A DNA stretch of 64,000 nucleotides from Streptomyces sp. 846.5 (GCF_004365705.1 NZ_SOBN01000002.1:1674001-1738000); one strand, 5' to 3'. Counted from the stretch's first letter, positions 46,789 to 56,703 are shown. The notes: generated by a model from the sequence alone, not told the origin. Made by a program: numbers and translations.

Positions 46789-47700
46789 ATGAGTGCAAGC
46801 GGCGGTAGCAGGGCGATCGTGGCGGCGCTGGGGGCGAATCTGGCGATCGCGCTGGCGAAGTTCGTGGCGTTCGCCTTCAGCGGGTCCTCCTCGATGCTCG
46901 CGGAGGGCGTGCACTCGGTCGCCGACTCCGGCAACCAGGCGCTGCTGCTGCTCGGCGGACGCCGGGCGAAACGGGCCGCGACCGAGGAGCACCCCTTCGG
47001 CTACGGCCGGGAGCGCTATGTCTACGGCTTCCTGGTCGCCATCGTGCTGTTCAGCGTCGGCGGCCTGTTCGCGCTGTACGAGGGGGTCGAGAAGGTCCGG
47101 CACCCGCACTCGCTGGACCACTGGTACTGGCCGGTGGGCGTGCTGCTGTTCTCGATCGTCGCGGAGGGGTTCTCCTTCCGCACCGCGGTGAAGGAGTCCG
47201 GGGAACTGCGCGGCTCGCAGAGCTGGGTGCAGTTCATCCGCCGGGCCAAGGCGCCCGAGCTGCCGATCGTGCTGCTGGAGGACTTCGGCGCGCTGATCGG
47301 CCTGGTCCTGGCGCTGTTCGGAGTGGGGCTGAGCCTGGCCACCGGCGACGGCGTCTGGGACGGCGTGGGCACGCTCTGCATCGGCACCCTGCTGGTCTGC
47401 ATCGCGGTGGTGCTCGGCATCGAGACCAAGAGCCTGCTGCTCGGCGAGGGCGCCGGAGCGGCCGACAACGCCTCGATCCGCGCGGCCCTGGTGGACGGGG
47501 ACGTGGTGACCGGGGTGATCCATATGCGCACGCTCTACCTGGGTCCCGAGGAACTGCTGGTGGCGGCCAAGATCGCGGTGCAGCACGACGACACCGCCGC
47601 CGAAGTGGCCCGCGCCATCGACGCGGCCGAGGCCCGGATCAGGGCAGCCGTGCCGATCGCCCGGGTGATCTACCTGGAGCCGGACATCCGGCGGGCCTGA
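46789..47700 (+). CDS. Cation diffusion facilitator transporter
   Basis: This 303-residue membrane protein has about six transmembrane helices and the CDF site MLAEGVHSVADSGNQALL in TM2, HPFGYGRERYVYGF after it, and LLEDFGALIGL in TM5. It probably exports Zn2+ or a similar divalent metal for protons. A cytoplasmic C-terminal domain (about 210-303) follows. Metal specificity cannot be read with confidence. ATG 46789 is preceded by GGGG. Confidence 0.9.
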   Translation: MSASGGSRAIVAALGANLAIALAKFVAFAFSGSSSMLAEGVHSVADSGNQALLLLGGRRAKRAATEEHPFGYGRERYVYGFLVAIVLFSVGGLFALYEGVEKVRHPHSLDHWYWPVGVLLFSIVAEGFSFRTAVKESGELRGSQSWVQFIRRAKAPELPIVLLEDFGALIGLVLALFGVGLSLATGDGVWDGVGTLCIGTLLVCIAVVLGIETKSLLLGEGAGAADNASIRAALVDGDVVTGVIHMRTLYLGPEELLVAAKIAVQHDDTAAEVARAIDAAEARIRAAVPIARVIYLEPDIRRA

Positions 47701-47722
47701 CCGGTGCGGCTGGTACGGCCGG

Positions 47723-48166
47723 TTACGGCACCACCGTGACCGGCCAGCGGCCCGCCTTCACCAGCCGTACCGCGACCGAGCCGAGGATGCGGTGGCCGGC
47801 CTTCTCCGAGGCGCCGATGACCACCGCGTCGGCCTTCAGCCGGTCGGCGTGCTCGACGATTCCCGCGTAGGCGTCGCCCGGCGCGGTGTGGAACTCCCAG
47901 CGGATGCTCCGGCCGTGGCTGCCCTGGTCGACGCCCTCGCGGATCTGCCGCTCCAGGTCCGCGGCGACCTCGCGCCCGGCCTGGTTGATGGCGACGCCGA
48001 CGTCCGCGCCGCCCATGGCACCGATCGGCTGTATGTAGACCAGGGCCAGCAGCGACCCCTGCCGGCGGGCCAGCCCCGCCGCGTACGCGGCCGCGCGCAG
48101 GGACGAGTCCGAACCGTCCAGTCCGGCGACGATCACGGAGGGGCCGTCGGTCCCCAGCTCGAACAT
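47723..48166 (-). CDS. Universal stress protein (UspA family)
   Basis: This 147-residue cytoplasmic protein has a single Usp domain with SVIVAGLDGSDSSLRAAAYA at the start and the ATP-binding-like end VVIGASEKAGHRILGSVAVR. ATG 48166 is preceded by GGGAG. It converges on the CDF gene with a 22-bp gap. ATP binding is likely from the G-x2-G-x9-G(S) pattern near residues 122-135. Confidence 0.9.
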   Translation of the reverse strand: MFELGTDGPSVIVAGLDGSDSSLRAAAYAAGLARRQGSLLALVYIQPIGAMGGADVGVAINQAGREVAADLERQIREGVDQGSHGRSIRWEFHTAPGDAYAGIVEHADRLKADAVVIGASEKAGHRILGSVAVRLVKAGRWPVTVVP

Positions 48167-48294
48167 ACGGGCTCCCTGTTCTCGGCTCGCGCACGTACTC
48201 CGCATTATGCCGTCCGGCCGGGGCGCAGACTTGTACGATTCTCAACAATTCCTCATCCAGCCGCCGACCTGCCGCTGAGTAGTTCTGGGAACGT

Positions 48295-49086
48295 ATGGGT
48301 GTGAGGGTTCTCCGACCGCGATCCGCCGCCCGCTGGGGCGTGGCCGTGCTGGCCTGGCTGCTGGTGATGGCCGGCGGCAGCGCGACGGCTGCGGTCGGGG
48401 CCACGCAGGGGCCGGGCAGCAGCAGCGCGGCCGCGGTCAACGCGCAGTCGGCCCGGGTGGGCGCGCTGTTCACCGACAGCAGCATGAGCGACCACTACTG
48501 CTCGGCGAGTGTGGTGGACAGCCCGGGCGGCGACATCATCGTCACCGCCGCGCACTGCCTGTCCACCGACCCCGGCACCACCGTCTTCGTCCCCGGCTAC
48601 CGCAACGGCACGGCGCCGTACGGGGAGTGGAGGCTGGTCCGCGTCGTCGAGGACCCCCGCTGGACCGCCGACACGGACTCCGACCTCGATGTGGCCTTCG
48701 CCGTGGTCGCCCCGCTGAAAGGCCGTCGACTCCAGCAGGTGGTAGGGGCGAACCGGCTGGTGACCGATCCCGGCGTGGGCGACGGCACCCCGGTCGCGGT
48801 GACCCTCACCGGCTATCGGGAGGACCAGGACGCGCCGATCACCTGCAGCAACACCGCAAGCCGGTTCACCAGCACCCAACTGCGGGTCGTCTGCGCCGAC
48901 TTCACCGACGGCACCAGCGGCAGCCCCTGGATCGTGGCCGGCCGCGGCGGAGTCGGCGGGATCGCGGGCGTCATCGGCGGATTCGAGCAGGGCGGCTACA
49001 CCGCGGGCATCTCGTACAGCAGTTACTTCGACCAGGACACGCTGACGCTCTATCAGCAGGCGGTCCGGTCCGCCTACCGGTCCTGA
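48295..49086 (+). CDS. Secreted trypsin-like serine protease
   Basis: This 263-residue exported protease has a signal peptide (about 1-35) and the S1 catalytic triad: His in VTAAHC, Asp in SDLDVAF and Ser in GTSGSPW. No LDL or PDZ domain is attached. ATG 48295 and GTG 48301 are both possible starts. It lies between the divergent stress protein and a converging DMT transporter, with no immunity or inhibitor gene nearby. Confidence 0.9.
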   Translation: MGVRVLRPRSAARWGVAVLAWLLVMAGGSATAAVGATQGPGSSSAAAVNAQSARVGALFTDSSMSDHYCSASVVDSPGGDIIVTAAHCLSTDPGTTVFVPGYRNGTAPYGEWRLVRVVEDPRWTADTDSDLDVAFAVVAPLKGRRLQQVVGANRLVTDPGVGDGTPVAVTLTGYREDQDAPITCSNTASRFTSTQLRVVCADFTDGTSGSPWIVAGRGGVGGIAGVIGGFEQGGYTAGISYSSYFDQDTLTLYQQAVRSAYRS

Positions 49087-49100
49087 CGGTGTCGAAGAGG

Positions 49101-50051
49101 TCAGGCCGTCTCGGAGACGTCCACCGAGGGTTCCGACGAACCGGACCCCGACTCCGGCTGTGCCTCCTCGGCCAGTTCCTCCTCGGCGGGCGCGCCGGTC
49201 CCGGACTGCAACCGGGACAGGCCGACCACGCCCAGCAGCACCAGCCCGACCCCGAAGATCTCCGGCAGCAGCCACCAGCCGACCCGTACCGACTCCGAGT
49301 AGAGCGTCACCCCGAGCGAGAGGCTGATCAGCGCGTCGCCCAGGGTCAGCGCGGGCTGGGAGGCCACCAGCGGACCCGCCTGCATGGCGTTCTCCAGCAG
49401 GAACAGCGCGCAGACGCCGACCGCCGCGAAGGCGTAGGTCTGCCAGGCGGTGAAGAAGGCCCCGACGCCGCCGTGGTCCAGGGTGTCGGTGGCGGACTTC
49501 ATCAGGGCCGCGGTGAGGGCGTAGCCGATCGCCGCGGCCGTGCCCAGGCAGGCGGCGCGGGCCCGGCCCACCGGCCGCTTCAGCGCCGCGCCGGCGAGCA
49601 GCACCATCATTCCGCCGCAGCAGACCAGCGCCAGCAGCCACAGCGCGGCCGGCGGCTGCAGCTCCCCGCCGCTGGGCGAGGCCGCGGCCAGCGCGGTGCC
49701 CAGGCCCACCACGATGCAGGCCACGGACAGCCAGCCGCGCCGCACCATCGGCTTGCGGAAGACCAGACCCGAGATCAGCAGGGCGAAGGGCAGCTCCAGC
49801 ACGAAGATCGGCTGGACCACCGCCAGCGGGCCGGTCACCAGCGCCAGGCCCTGGAAGACCGCGGCGAAGACCACGCCGAGGATGCCGAAGAACCAGATCG
49901 GGGTGCGCAGCAGGTCCCACATCAGCTGCAGCTGGAACCCGTCCGACTGCGGGACGATCAGTGCGGCCCGCCGCTGGAGCACCGTGCCCAGCGCATTGCT
50001 CACGGCGGCGAGGACGGCGAAGACCACCGACAGTGTTGCCATCAACGACAC
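49101..50051 (-). CDS. DMT superfamily transporter (EamA-like)
   Basis: This 316-residue protein has about nine to ten hydrophobic helices and two EamA-like halves (ALGTVLQRRAALIVPQSDGF; LSLGVTLYSESVRVGWWLLP). The cytoplasmic tail is acidic and Ser/Glu-rich. It resembles actinobacterial DMT transporters of unknown substrate (NIPA/EamA group). GTG 50051, just after GGGGAGG, and ATG 50042 are possible starts. Confidence 0.8.
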   Translation of the reverse strand: MSLMATLSVVFAVLAAVSNALGTVLQRRAALIVPQSDGFQLQLMWDLLRTPIWFFGILGVVFAAVFQGLALVTGPLAVVQPIFVLELPFALLISGLVFRKPMVRRGWLSVACIVVGLGTALAAASPSGGELQPPAALWLLALVCCGGMMVLLAGAALKRPVGRARAACLGTAAAIGYALTAALMKSATDTLDHGGVGAFFTAWQTYAFAAVGVCALFLLENAMQAGPLVASQPALTLGDALISLSLGVTLYSESVRVGWWLLPEIFGVGLVLLGVVGLSRLQSGTGAPAEEELAEEAQPESGSGSSEPSVDVSETA

Positions 50052-50159
50052 GGCCCTCCCCCTCCTTCACAGCGCCCGGCCGACACCCATCGGTACACGG
50101 CTCGATGCTACCGGCAGTCTTGGAACCACCGGTGACATGCCACTGAGTACGATGTGAGC

Positions 50160-50543
50160 ATGGGCCAGCCTAATGACCAGGGCGATCAGCGCACCGCGCG
50201 CCTCGACGCGGCTGCCGCCGCCCGGGTGGCCGGAACCCTGCAGGCCCTGGCCACGCCCTCCCGGCTGCTGATCCTGGCCCGGCTGCGCGCGGGCGCCTGC
50301 GCGGCCACCGAGCTGGCCGCCGAGGTGGGCCTGGAGCAGTCGGCCTGCTCGCACCAGCTGCGAGTGCTGCGCGAGCAGGGCCTGGTGGTGGGCGAGCGGC
50401 GCGGACGCAGCGTCGTCTACGCCCTCTACGACTCCCATGTGGCCGCGCTGCTGGACCAGGCCGTGCACCATGTGGAGCATCTGCACCAGGAGCACGCGCG
50501 GCCCGCGAGCCTCGGCCTGTCCTCCGTCCCCGGCCTCCTATGA
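50160..50543 (+). CDS. ArsR/SmtB family metal sensor
   Basis: This 127-residue winged-helix regulator has ATPSRLLILARLRAGACAAT and EQSACSHQLRVLREQGLV. The C-terminal helix carries DSHVAALLDQAVHHVEHLHQ, a D-x-H plus H-x2-H pattern like the alpha-5 zinc/nickel site of SmtB and NmtR. GTG 50154 is an alternative start. It is followed 7 bp later by a DedA gene and may control it in response to metal. Confidence 0.88.
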   Translation: MGQPNDQGDQRTARLDAAAAARVAGTLQALATPSRLLILARLRAGACAATELAAEVGLEQSACSHQLRVLREQGLVVGERRGRSVVYALYDSHVAALLDQAVHHVEHLHQEHARPASLGLSSVPGLL

Positions 50544-50550
50544 TGGCGTG

Positions 50551-51213
50551 ATGCAGGCGATCACCGACTGGCTACTGCACCTGTCAGGGCCTCTGGTCTA
50601 CCTGATTGTCGCCGCGCTGGTGTTCACCGAGGACGCCCTCTTCTTCGGCTTCGTGCTGCCCGGCGAGACCGCCGTGGTGATCGGCGGGGTCATCGCCAGC
50701 GCGCACAACGGGGTGAACCTGCCCGTGATGATGGCGGTGGTGGTGCTCGCCGCGGTGACCGGCGACTCGACGGGGTACGAGATCGGCCGGCGCTTCGGCC
50801 CCGCCCTGCTGTCCACCCGGCTCGCCGTGAGGTACCACGACCGGATCGAGCGCTCGCGCGCCTTCATGCGCGACAAGGGCCCGGCCGCGGTGTTCCTCGG
50901 CCGCTTCGTGGCCCTGTTCCGGGCCATGGTCCCGGCGCTGGCGGGACTCTCCCAGCTGCCCTACCGGCGGTTCCTGCTGTTCAACGCAGCCGGCGGGCTG
51001 CTCTGGGGCGTCGGCTACACCCTGCTCGGCTTCCTGGCCGGGGCGGCCTACGCGAAGACCGCACAGACCGTGGGAACGGTGGCTGCGGGCGTCGTCGGCG
51101 GGATCGTGGCGATCGCCCTGTGCGTCTGGCTCTGGCGCCGGCACCACCGCTCGGGCGGCGGGGAAGCGGAGGCCGGGAAGGCCGACTCCGGGGAAGCCGA
51201 CTCCGAGGGCTGA
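50551..51213 (+). CDS. DedA family membrane protein
   Basis: This 220-residue inner-membrane protein has the DedA signature EDALFFGFVLPGETAVVIGG and GRFVALFRAMVPALAGLSQLPY, with about five to six helices. DedA proteins include lipid (undecaprenyl-phosphate) translocases that recycle carriers. It lies 7 bp after the ArsR gene, suggesting co-expression. The C-terminus is rich in Ala, Glu and Gly. Confidence 0.88.
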   Translation: MQAITDWLLHLSGPLVYLIVAALVFTEDALFFGFVLPGETAVVIGGVIASAHNGVNLPVMMAVVVLAAVTGDSTGYEIGRRFGPALLSTRLAVRYHDRIERSRAFMRDKGPAAVFLGRFVALFRAMVPALAGLSQLPYRRFLLFNAAGGLLWGVGYTLLGFLAGAAYAKTAQTVGTVAAGVVGGIVAIALCVWLWRRHHRSGGGEAEAGKADSGEADSEG

Positions 51214-51218
51214 GCCCA

Positions 51219-52169
51219 TCAGACCCGGGGGGTGTGCTTCTCCGGGTTGTCCGCCGTCTCGGCTGCGGCCTCGTCCTCGGGCTCGGCCCCCGGCTCGGCC
51301 TCGGGCTGGGCCGGTTCCGCGTCGTCCGGGGCCGATCCCTCCGGGGCGAGCCGGGACCGGCCCAGGCGGTTCTCCGGTTCGGGGCGGTTGCGGGAGAGGA
51401 TCAGATAGCCGACGGCGGCCACGAAGCAGATCAGCGAGGTCCAGTCGTTGAGCCGCAGGCCGAGGATGTGGTTGGCGTGGTCGGTGCGCAGCGACTCAAT
51501 CCAGCCGCGGCCGACCGTGTAGCAGGCCACGTAGAGCGCGAACAGGCGTCCGGAGTGGAAGTTCCAGCGGCGGTCCGCGTAGAGCAGCAGGGCGACACAG
51601 GCCAGGTCCCACAGCGACTCGTACAGGAAGGTCGGCTGGAACACGCCGTGGGCGAGCTGGCCGTTGGCGTCGGTGTAGGTGATCTTGAGACCCCAGGGCA
51701 GCGTGGTGGGGTCGCCGTAGAGCTCCTGGTTGAAGTAGTTGCCCCAGCGGCCGATCGCCTGGGCCAGGATCAGCCCCGGCGCCAGCGCGTCGGCGAAGGC
51801 CGCCAGCGGGACGCCGCGGCGGCGGCAGCCGATCCAGGCGCCGAGCGCGCCCAGCGCCACCGCACCCCAGATGCCGAGGCCGCCGTCCCAGATGTAGAGG
51901 GCGCGGATCGGCTGCTCACCGGACTTGAAGTACAGCTCCGGGTCGGTGATCACGTGGTAGAGCCGACCGCCGACGATGCCGAACGGAACCGCCCACAGGG
52001 TGATGTCCACGACGTCGTCGGGGTTGCCGCCGAGCTTGACCCAGCGGCGCCGGGTCAGCCACAGGGCGGCGGCGATGCCGACGATGATGCACAGCGCGTA
52101 CGCGCGGATCGGCAGCGGGCCGATGTGCCAGACGCCCTGCGACGGGCTGGGGATGTACGCGAGTTCCAT
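51219..52169 (-). CDS. lgt: Prolipoprotein diacylglyceryl transferase
   Basis: Lgt attaches diacylglycerol to the lipobox cysteine of prolipoproteins. The 316-residue membrane protein carries PLPIRAYALCIIVGI, GGRLYHVITDPELYF and the catalytic signature GRWGNYFNQELYGDPT. A disordered, acidic tail of about 50 residues follows the last helix, as is common in actinobacteria. It converges on the DedA gene. Confidence 0.95.
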   Translation of the reverse strand: MELAYIPSPSQGVWHIGPLPIRAYALCIIVGIAAALWLTRRRWVKLGGNPDDVVDITLWAVPFGIVGGRLYHVITDPELYFKSGEQPIRALYIWDGGLGIWGAVALGALGAWIGCRRRGVPLAAFADALAPGLILAQAIGRWGNYFNQELYGDPTTLPWGLKITYTDANGQLAHGVFQPTFLYESLWDLACVALLLYADRRWNFHSGRLFALYVACYTVGRGWIESLRTDHANHILGLRLNDWTSLICFVAAVGYLILSRNRPEPENRLGRSRLAPEGSAPDDAEPAQPEAEPGAEPEDEAAAETADNPEKHTPRV

Positions 52170-52312
52170 CAGGGCCGATTCCCTTGAGGCCGGGCGGGTG
52201 GGGGCCTCCCGCAGCTGTGCCGGTCTGTGCTTGTGCGGCCCACATTACATCCGCCGGGAAACGGTTCGGCCATCCGCGTGATCATGGCGCGCGCAGCGGC
52301 TCAGCAGGGTGG

Positions 52313-52345
52313 TGCGGCGCGGCCCGAGGGGTAGGCCGCGCCGCA
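52313..52345 (-). terminator. Terminator of GH6 cellulase gene
   Basis: A perfect 12-bp stem (52313-52324 with 52334-52345) with a 9-nt loop lies 20 bp after the GH6 stop on the minus strand. Confidence 0.8.
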
Positions 52346-52364
52346 GTCTGCCAGGTCCGGTCGG

Positions 52365-54377
52365 TCAGCTCGCGGTGCAGGTGAGCGTGGGAGCGGTGTT
52401 GGTGCCGGAGTAGGTCGCCCCGAAGCCGAAGCTGGTGTTGCCTCCGGCGGCGATCACATTGTTGTAGGGCTCGTTGGCCGCGGTCACGGCCGACCCGGAG
52501 TGGCTGTAGACGGCGTTCCACATGCTGGAGACGGTCTGGTTGCCGCCCCAGGTCCAGGTGACGGTCCAGGACTTGGTGGCGCTGGTCCCGGTGTTGGCAA
52601 CGGTGACATTGGCGTTGAAGCCGGAGCCCCAGTCACTGCTGACGCTGTAGGTCGCGGTGCAGCCGGCGCTGCCTCCTCCGCCGCCGCTGGAGGCGGAGGT
52701 GGTGCCGGTGACCGTCGCGGAGGCGGCCGAGACATTGCCCGCCGCGTCCTGGGCGGTCACGTGGTAGCTGTACGCGGTGGAGGCCGTCAGCCCGGTGTCG
52801 GTGTACGAGGTCGTGGTCACCGTGGCGACCTTGGTCGATCCCCGGTACACCGCATAGCCGGTCACGCCCACGTTGTCCGTGGACGCCGTCCAGGTCAGCG
52901 ACACACTGCTGCTGGTCGTGCCGCTCACCGCCAGGTTGGTGGGGGCCGACGGCGGAGTGGTGTCGCCGCCGCTGCTGGAGCTGCCGAGCGCCGGGTAGGA
53001 GTTGGCGACCAGCTGCTGGAACTGGGCCGCGAACCAGTTGCCGGCCGGGATGTCGTAGCCGGGGATGGCGTCGGTCGGGTAGGTGTTGCCGTTGCCGTCG
53101 GTCTGGGTGCCGCTGGGGTCGCAGTGCGGGTCGCCGTGGGTATGCGTACCGCTCGGGTAGTCGCCGTCGGACTCGCCCGGGGGCTTGATCCAGACGTAGG
53201 CGATGATCGGATCACTCGACCCGTACGGCTGCGCGGTCGGGCGCGAGCCGATGCCGGCGCCGTTGACGTTGCACCAGTCGCCGCGGAACGGCCGCTTGTC
53301 GACCTTGTTCGCGGTCACGTAGGAGTTGACGTCGGTCGGCGACGAGTTCAGCGCGGTGGGACGGGACGACCCGCCCCAGCCGTTGCGGGAGGTGTCGATG
53401 AGCATCCCGACGGTGCTGGGGAAGCCGGCCGAGACCATCGAGGCGTGCATCGCCTCGTCATAGGTGTGCTCGTCGAAGTACGGGTTGTACTGGTAGAAAT
53501 TGGCCGAGTCCAGTGGCTGCCCGCCCACCTGGAGCGTGGAGTTGGGCAGGAAGGGCTCGTCGGTGGGGGTGGTGTTCGCGGTGTCGCTGACGAAGCCGTC
53601 CACGCTGGCCACGCCTGCGGTCGTGGCCTTGGCCACCTTGGCGAACTCCTGGGCGGCCGGGCCCATGTTGCTGGACCAGCCGAGCCAGCCGGAGTGGCCG
53701 ATGTCCAGGTAGGTGTAGACGTTGGGGATGGCGTGCAGCTTGTTGAGGGTGTACTCGACGCCGGTCTCGTAGTATGGGGTGGCCGTCGCGCAGGCCGCCT
53801 TGCTCTGGTTGGTGACGGCGTTGGGCAGTGAGTCGGGCTCGATGATCGTGGAGATCCGCAGGTTGCTGTAGGTGCTGGTGCCGAGCAGCGCGGCGATCGG
53901 GTCGACGTACTGGGACTCGTACTGGGTGAGGCCGGCCGCCGTGGCCGGGATCTCGCCGTTGGAGGCCAGCGCGGCGCAGTCACGGCCGGGGAGGTCGTAG
54001 ATCACCACCTCGAACAGCACCGGCGTGGAACTCCCGGCGGCCTGCGTCTCGGCCTTGTCGAGCTGGGCCTTGAGGCCGAGGTGGGTGCTGTCGCCGGCGA
54101 TGGCGCCGATGTGGTCCATCCAGATGGCGGTCTGGTAGCTCGCGACCTTCGCCTCGGCCGTGCCGGTGGTCCCGCCGTCCGCGGTGGCCTGGGCGTTGAC
54201 CTCGGAGACGTAGTCCGGGTTGAGGTACGGAGTGGAGCCGAGGTAGGGGTTGGCGACGTGGGTCACCGCCGCGTGAGCGGACTGCGAGGCAGCGACGGGG
54301 ACGAGCATGGCCGCACCGAGGGCGGCCGCTGCTGCGGCCGTTCGGAAGCGGGCGAGCGGGCGGGCGGGATGTGACAC
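52365..54377 (-). CDS. Secreted GH6 cellobiohydrolase/cellulase with FnIII and CBM2
   Basis: This 670-residue exported protein has a signal peptide (about 1-36) and a GH6 domain (about 40-465) with the signatures [17 protein letters not shown] and [11 protein letters not shown] and catalytic-site [10 protein letters not shown] fibronectin type III module (about 475-560) and a C-terminal CBM2 (about 570-670) bind crystalline cellulose. Length suits an exo-acting cellobiohydrolase like CelB/Cel6B. It is divergent from a GH5 cellulase across two CebR-like boxes. Confidence 0.93.
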   Translation of the reverse strand: MSHPARPLARFRTAAAAAALGAAMLVPVAASQSAHAAVTHVANPYLGSTPYLNPDYVSEVNAQATADGGTTGTAEAKVASYQTAIWMDHIGAIAGDSTHLGLKAQLDKAETQAAGSSTPVLFEVVIYDLPGRDCAALASNGEIPATAAGLTQYESQYVDPIAALLGTSTYSNLRISTIIEPDSLPNAVTNQSKAACATATPYYETGVEYTLNKLHAIPNVYTYLDIGHSGWLGWSSNMGPAAQEFAKVAKATTAGVASVDGFVSDTANTTPTDEPFLPNSTLQVGGQPLDSANFYQYNPYFDEHTYDEAMHASMVSAGFPSTVGMLIDTSRNGWGGSSRPTALNSSPTDVNSYVTANKVDKRPFRGDWCNVNGAGIGSRPTAQPYGSSDPIIAYVWIKPPGESDGDYPSGTHTHGDPHCDPSGTQTDGNGNTYPTDAIPGYDIPAGNWFAAQFQQLVANSYPALGSSSSGGDTTPPSAPTNLAVSGTTSSSVSLTWTASTDNVGVTGYAVYRGSTKVATVTTTSYTDTGLTASTAYSYHVTAQDAAGNVSAASATVTGTTSASSGGGGGSAGCTATYSVSSDWGSGFNANVTVANTGTSATKSWTVTWTWGGNQTVSSMWNAVYSHSGSAVTAANEPYNNVIAAGGNTSFGFGATYSGTNTAPTLTCTAS

Positions 54378-54413
54378 TTCACGGTCCTTTCGGGTGGGTG
54401 GATCGTGATCGAC

Positions 54414-54435
54414 TACCGGTCCAGTACCGGTCCAG
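54414..54435. repeat. 11-bp direct repeat in GH6 5' region
   Basis: TACCGGTCCAG occurs in tandem at 54414-54424 and 54425-54435, just upstream of the GH6 gene and beside the first CebR-like box. Confidence 0.8.
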
Positions 54436-54451
54436 TACTGGGCGAATGGAG

Positions 54452-54465
54452 TGGGAGCGCTCCCA
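54452..54465. promoter_or_regulatory. CebR-type operator (perfect)
   Basis: TGGGAGCGCTCCCA is the exact 14-bp palindrome known as the binding site of the cellobiose-responsive LacI-family repressor CebR in streptomycetes. It lies 75 bp upstream of the GH6 start. Confidence 0.9.
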
Positions 54466-54506
54466 TTCGAAGCAGGCTTACGACTCCTGCCGACGGCGGC
54501 AACCAG

Positions 54507-54520
54507 TGGGAGCGCTCCCG
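54507..54520. promoter_or_regulatory. CebR-type operator (one mismatch)
   Basis: TGGGAGCGCTCCCG differs from the CebR consensus only in its last base. It lies 55 bp from the first box and nearer the GH5 gene, so the two boxes may control the two cellulase genes. Confidence 0.85.
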
Positions 54521-54672
54521 ATAGTCCGGCGGTTCTGACGGCGCGTCAAGCCCCTTGACGATGAGCAGAAATTTCTTGCCGTGGGACTGCCATGAACGTC
54601 GTCCATCCGCTACCTTGACGCCCGGCAGCCAGTGCGAGCACCCCACCCACCCAACAGAATCGGGTGCTCCCC

Positions 54673-56202
54673 ATGCGATCCCGCACCTCGCTCCTCCTCG
54701 GCACGGCCGCCGCCGTCACCGGCTTCACCGCGGCGCTGCTGCCGCTGGCCGCGTCCAGCGCCGCGGCCACCGCCCTTTCGTGCAGCGTCAGTTACTCGGT
54801 CTCCAACGACTGGGGCAGCGGTTTCACCGCAGCCGCGACCATCACCGACACCGGCGGCGCGGCAATCCAGCCCTGGACGCTGACCTACACCACCACCGGC
54901 AACCAGACCCTGCAGAGCGGCTGGAACGGCACCTGGTCCCAGTTCGGCCACACCGTCACCGTCGCCGCACCCAGCTGGAGCACCGGCATCGCGGCGGGCG
55001 GCTCCTTCACGACCAACGCCAACTTCGGCTACTCGGGCGCCAATTCGGCCCCGACCGGTTTCGCGGTGAACGGCGTGGCCTGCGGGCCGACGTCCTCGCC
55101 GACGCCCACACCGACTTCGTCCCCGACGACGGCGCCGCCGACTACGGCGCCGCCCACCACCGCACCGCCGACCACCGCGCCGCCCGGCGGGGCCGCGCCC
55201 GCTCTGCATGTCTCCGGCAACAAGCTGGTGAACGCGAGCGGCAGCGCGGTCACCCTGCACGGGGTGAACCGCTCCGGCGCGGAGTTCGCCTGCGTGCAGG
55301 GGACGGGGCTCTTCGACGGGCCCGTCGACCAGACCTCCGTTGCGGCGATGGCCAGTTGGCACATCAACGCGGTACGGGTGCCGCTGAACGAGGACTGCTG
55401 GCTCGGCGAGTCCAACGTCCTGGCCGCCTACTCCGGCGCGAACTACATCAACGCGATCAAGAGCTACGTCTCACTGCTGCACCAGAACGGCCTGGTCGCC
55501 ATCCTGGACCTGCACTGGACCGACGGCGTCTACAGCGGCAACTCCTCCGGCTGCTCCAGCGCCACGGCGACCTGCCAGAAGCCGATGCCGGACGCCGCCG
55601 GGGCGATACCGTTCTGGACCTCGGTCGCCAACACCTTCAAGGGCGACAACTCGACCGTCTTCGACCTGTTCAACGAGCCCTACCCGGACCGCGCGACCAG
55701 CACCACCGCCCAGGCCTGGACCTGCTGGCGGGACGGCGGGACCTGCTCCGGCATCAACTACCAGGTCGCGGGCATGCAGTCGATGGTGAACGCGGTGCGC
55801 GGCACCGGCGCGACCAATGTGCTGATGCTCGGCGGGCTCGCCTACTCCAACGACCTCACCCAGTGGCTGACCTACGAGCCGACCGACCCGGCCCACAACC
55901 TGGCCGCCTCGTGGCACTCGTACAACTTCAACACCTGCAGCAGCAGTTCCTGCTGGAGCAGCCAGATCTCCCCGGTGCTGGCCCAGGTCCCGCTGGTGAC
56001 AGGCGAGTTGGGCGAGAACGACTGCGCCCACGGCTACCTGGACACCCTGCTGCCCTGGCTGGACAACGCCGGCGCCTCCTACCTGGCCTGGACCTGGAAC
56101 ACCTGGAACTGCTCCTCCGGCCCGTCCCTCATCACCGCCTACGACGGCACCGCCACCGCTTACGGCGCGGGGTTCAAGGCGCATTTGGCGGGGCTGGGGT
56201 AG
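54673..56202 (+). CDS. Secreted GH5 cellulase with N-terminal CBM2
   Basis: This 509-residue exported protein has a signal peptide (about 1-34), a CBM2 (about 37-140; CSVSYSVSNDWGSGF), a Thr/Pro linker of repeated TTAPP, and a GH5 domain (about 180-509). The acid/base Glu lies in FDLFNEPYPD and the nucleophile Glu in VTGELGEND. It is an endo-1,4-beta-glucanase by family expectation. ATG 54673 lacks a clear ribosome-binding site; GTG 54664 is possible. It shares regulation with GH6. Confidence 0.92.
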   Translation: MRSRTSLLLGTAAAVTGFTAALLPLAASSAAATALSCSVSYSVSNDWGSGFTAAATITDTGGAAIQPWTLTYTTTGNQTLQSGWNGTWSQFGHTVTVAAPSWSTGIAAGGSFTTNANFGYSGANSAPTGFAVNGVACGPTSSPTPTPTSSPTTAPPTTAPPTTAPPTTAPPGGAAPALHVSGNKLVNASGSAVTLHGVNRSGAEFACVQGTGLFDGPVDQTSVAAMASWHINAVRVPLNEDCWLGESNVLAAYSGANYINAIKSYVSLLHQNGLVAILDLHWTDGVYSGNSSGCSSATATCQKPMPDAAGAIPFWTSVANTFKGDNSTVFDLFNEPYPDRATSTTAQAWTCWRDGGTCSGINYQVAGMQSMVNAVRGTGATNVLMLGGLAYSNDLTQWLTYEPTDPAHNLAASWHSYNFNTCSSSSCWSSQISPVLAQVPLVTGELGENDCAHGYLDTLLPWLDNAGASYLAWTWNTWNCSSGPSLITAYDGTATAYGAGFKAHLAGLG

Positions 56203-56295
56203 GGGGGCGGGGGGCGGGACGCCGCAGTCCGCTTCGGACCCTTCGGGCGACCGAGCCCCCGTCCCGACCCCGTCTCTGACGTCCGCGCTTCCGGG

Positions 56296-56703
56296 CTACG
56301 GCAGTGACGCGGTGAGGTCGACCTCGACGAGTTGGCCCGGGAAGCCGAGTTGGGCGACGCCGAGCAGCGTGCTGGCGCTGGTGAAGGCCGCCCCGAGGGG
56401 CGACGCCATGAGCCGGTGCCAGGCGGAGCCGAGGGTCGAGGCGTCGTCGCTGACGACGTAGACCACCGAACGGACGACATCGCCCGGCTCGGCGCCGACT
56501 GCGGCCAGGGCGACCAGGGCGTTGGCGACCACCTGGTCGATCTGGGTGGCGAGATCAGCCGGGCCGACCACTGCACCCGATCGGTCGATCGGGCACTGGC
56601 CGGCCAGATGGGCGGTGCGGCCGGCCTCCACCACGGTGATGTGGTGGTAACCGGGCGGCTCGTGGAGCTGGGGCGGATTGGTGCGCGTGATGCTGGTCGT
56701 CAT
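56296..56703 (-). CDS. RidA family protein
   Basis: This 135-residue protein matches the RidA/YjgF family, which hydrolyses reactive enamine/imine intermediates such as 2-aminoacrylate. Visible motifs are HITVVEAGRTAHLAGQCPID, DLATQIDQVVANALVALAAV and the trailing GQLVEVDLTASLP. The usual active-site Arg of RidA proper is not obvious, so it may belong to another Rid subfamily. It stands alone. Confidence 0.85.
   Translation of the reverse strand: MTTSITRTNPPQLHEPPGYHHITVVEAGRTAHLAGQCPIDRSGAVVGPADLATQIDQVVANALVALAAVGAEPGDVVRSVVYVVSDDASTLGSAWHRLMASPLGAAFTSASTLLGVAQLGFPGQLVEVDLTASLP

Noticed and set aside
56203..56295. Terminator between GH5 and RidA genes
   Set aside because: Only a 5-bp stem (56228-56240) inside G-rich sequence was seen, too weak to list.
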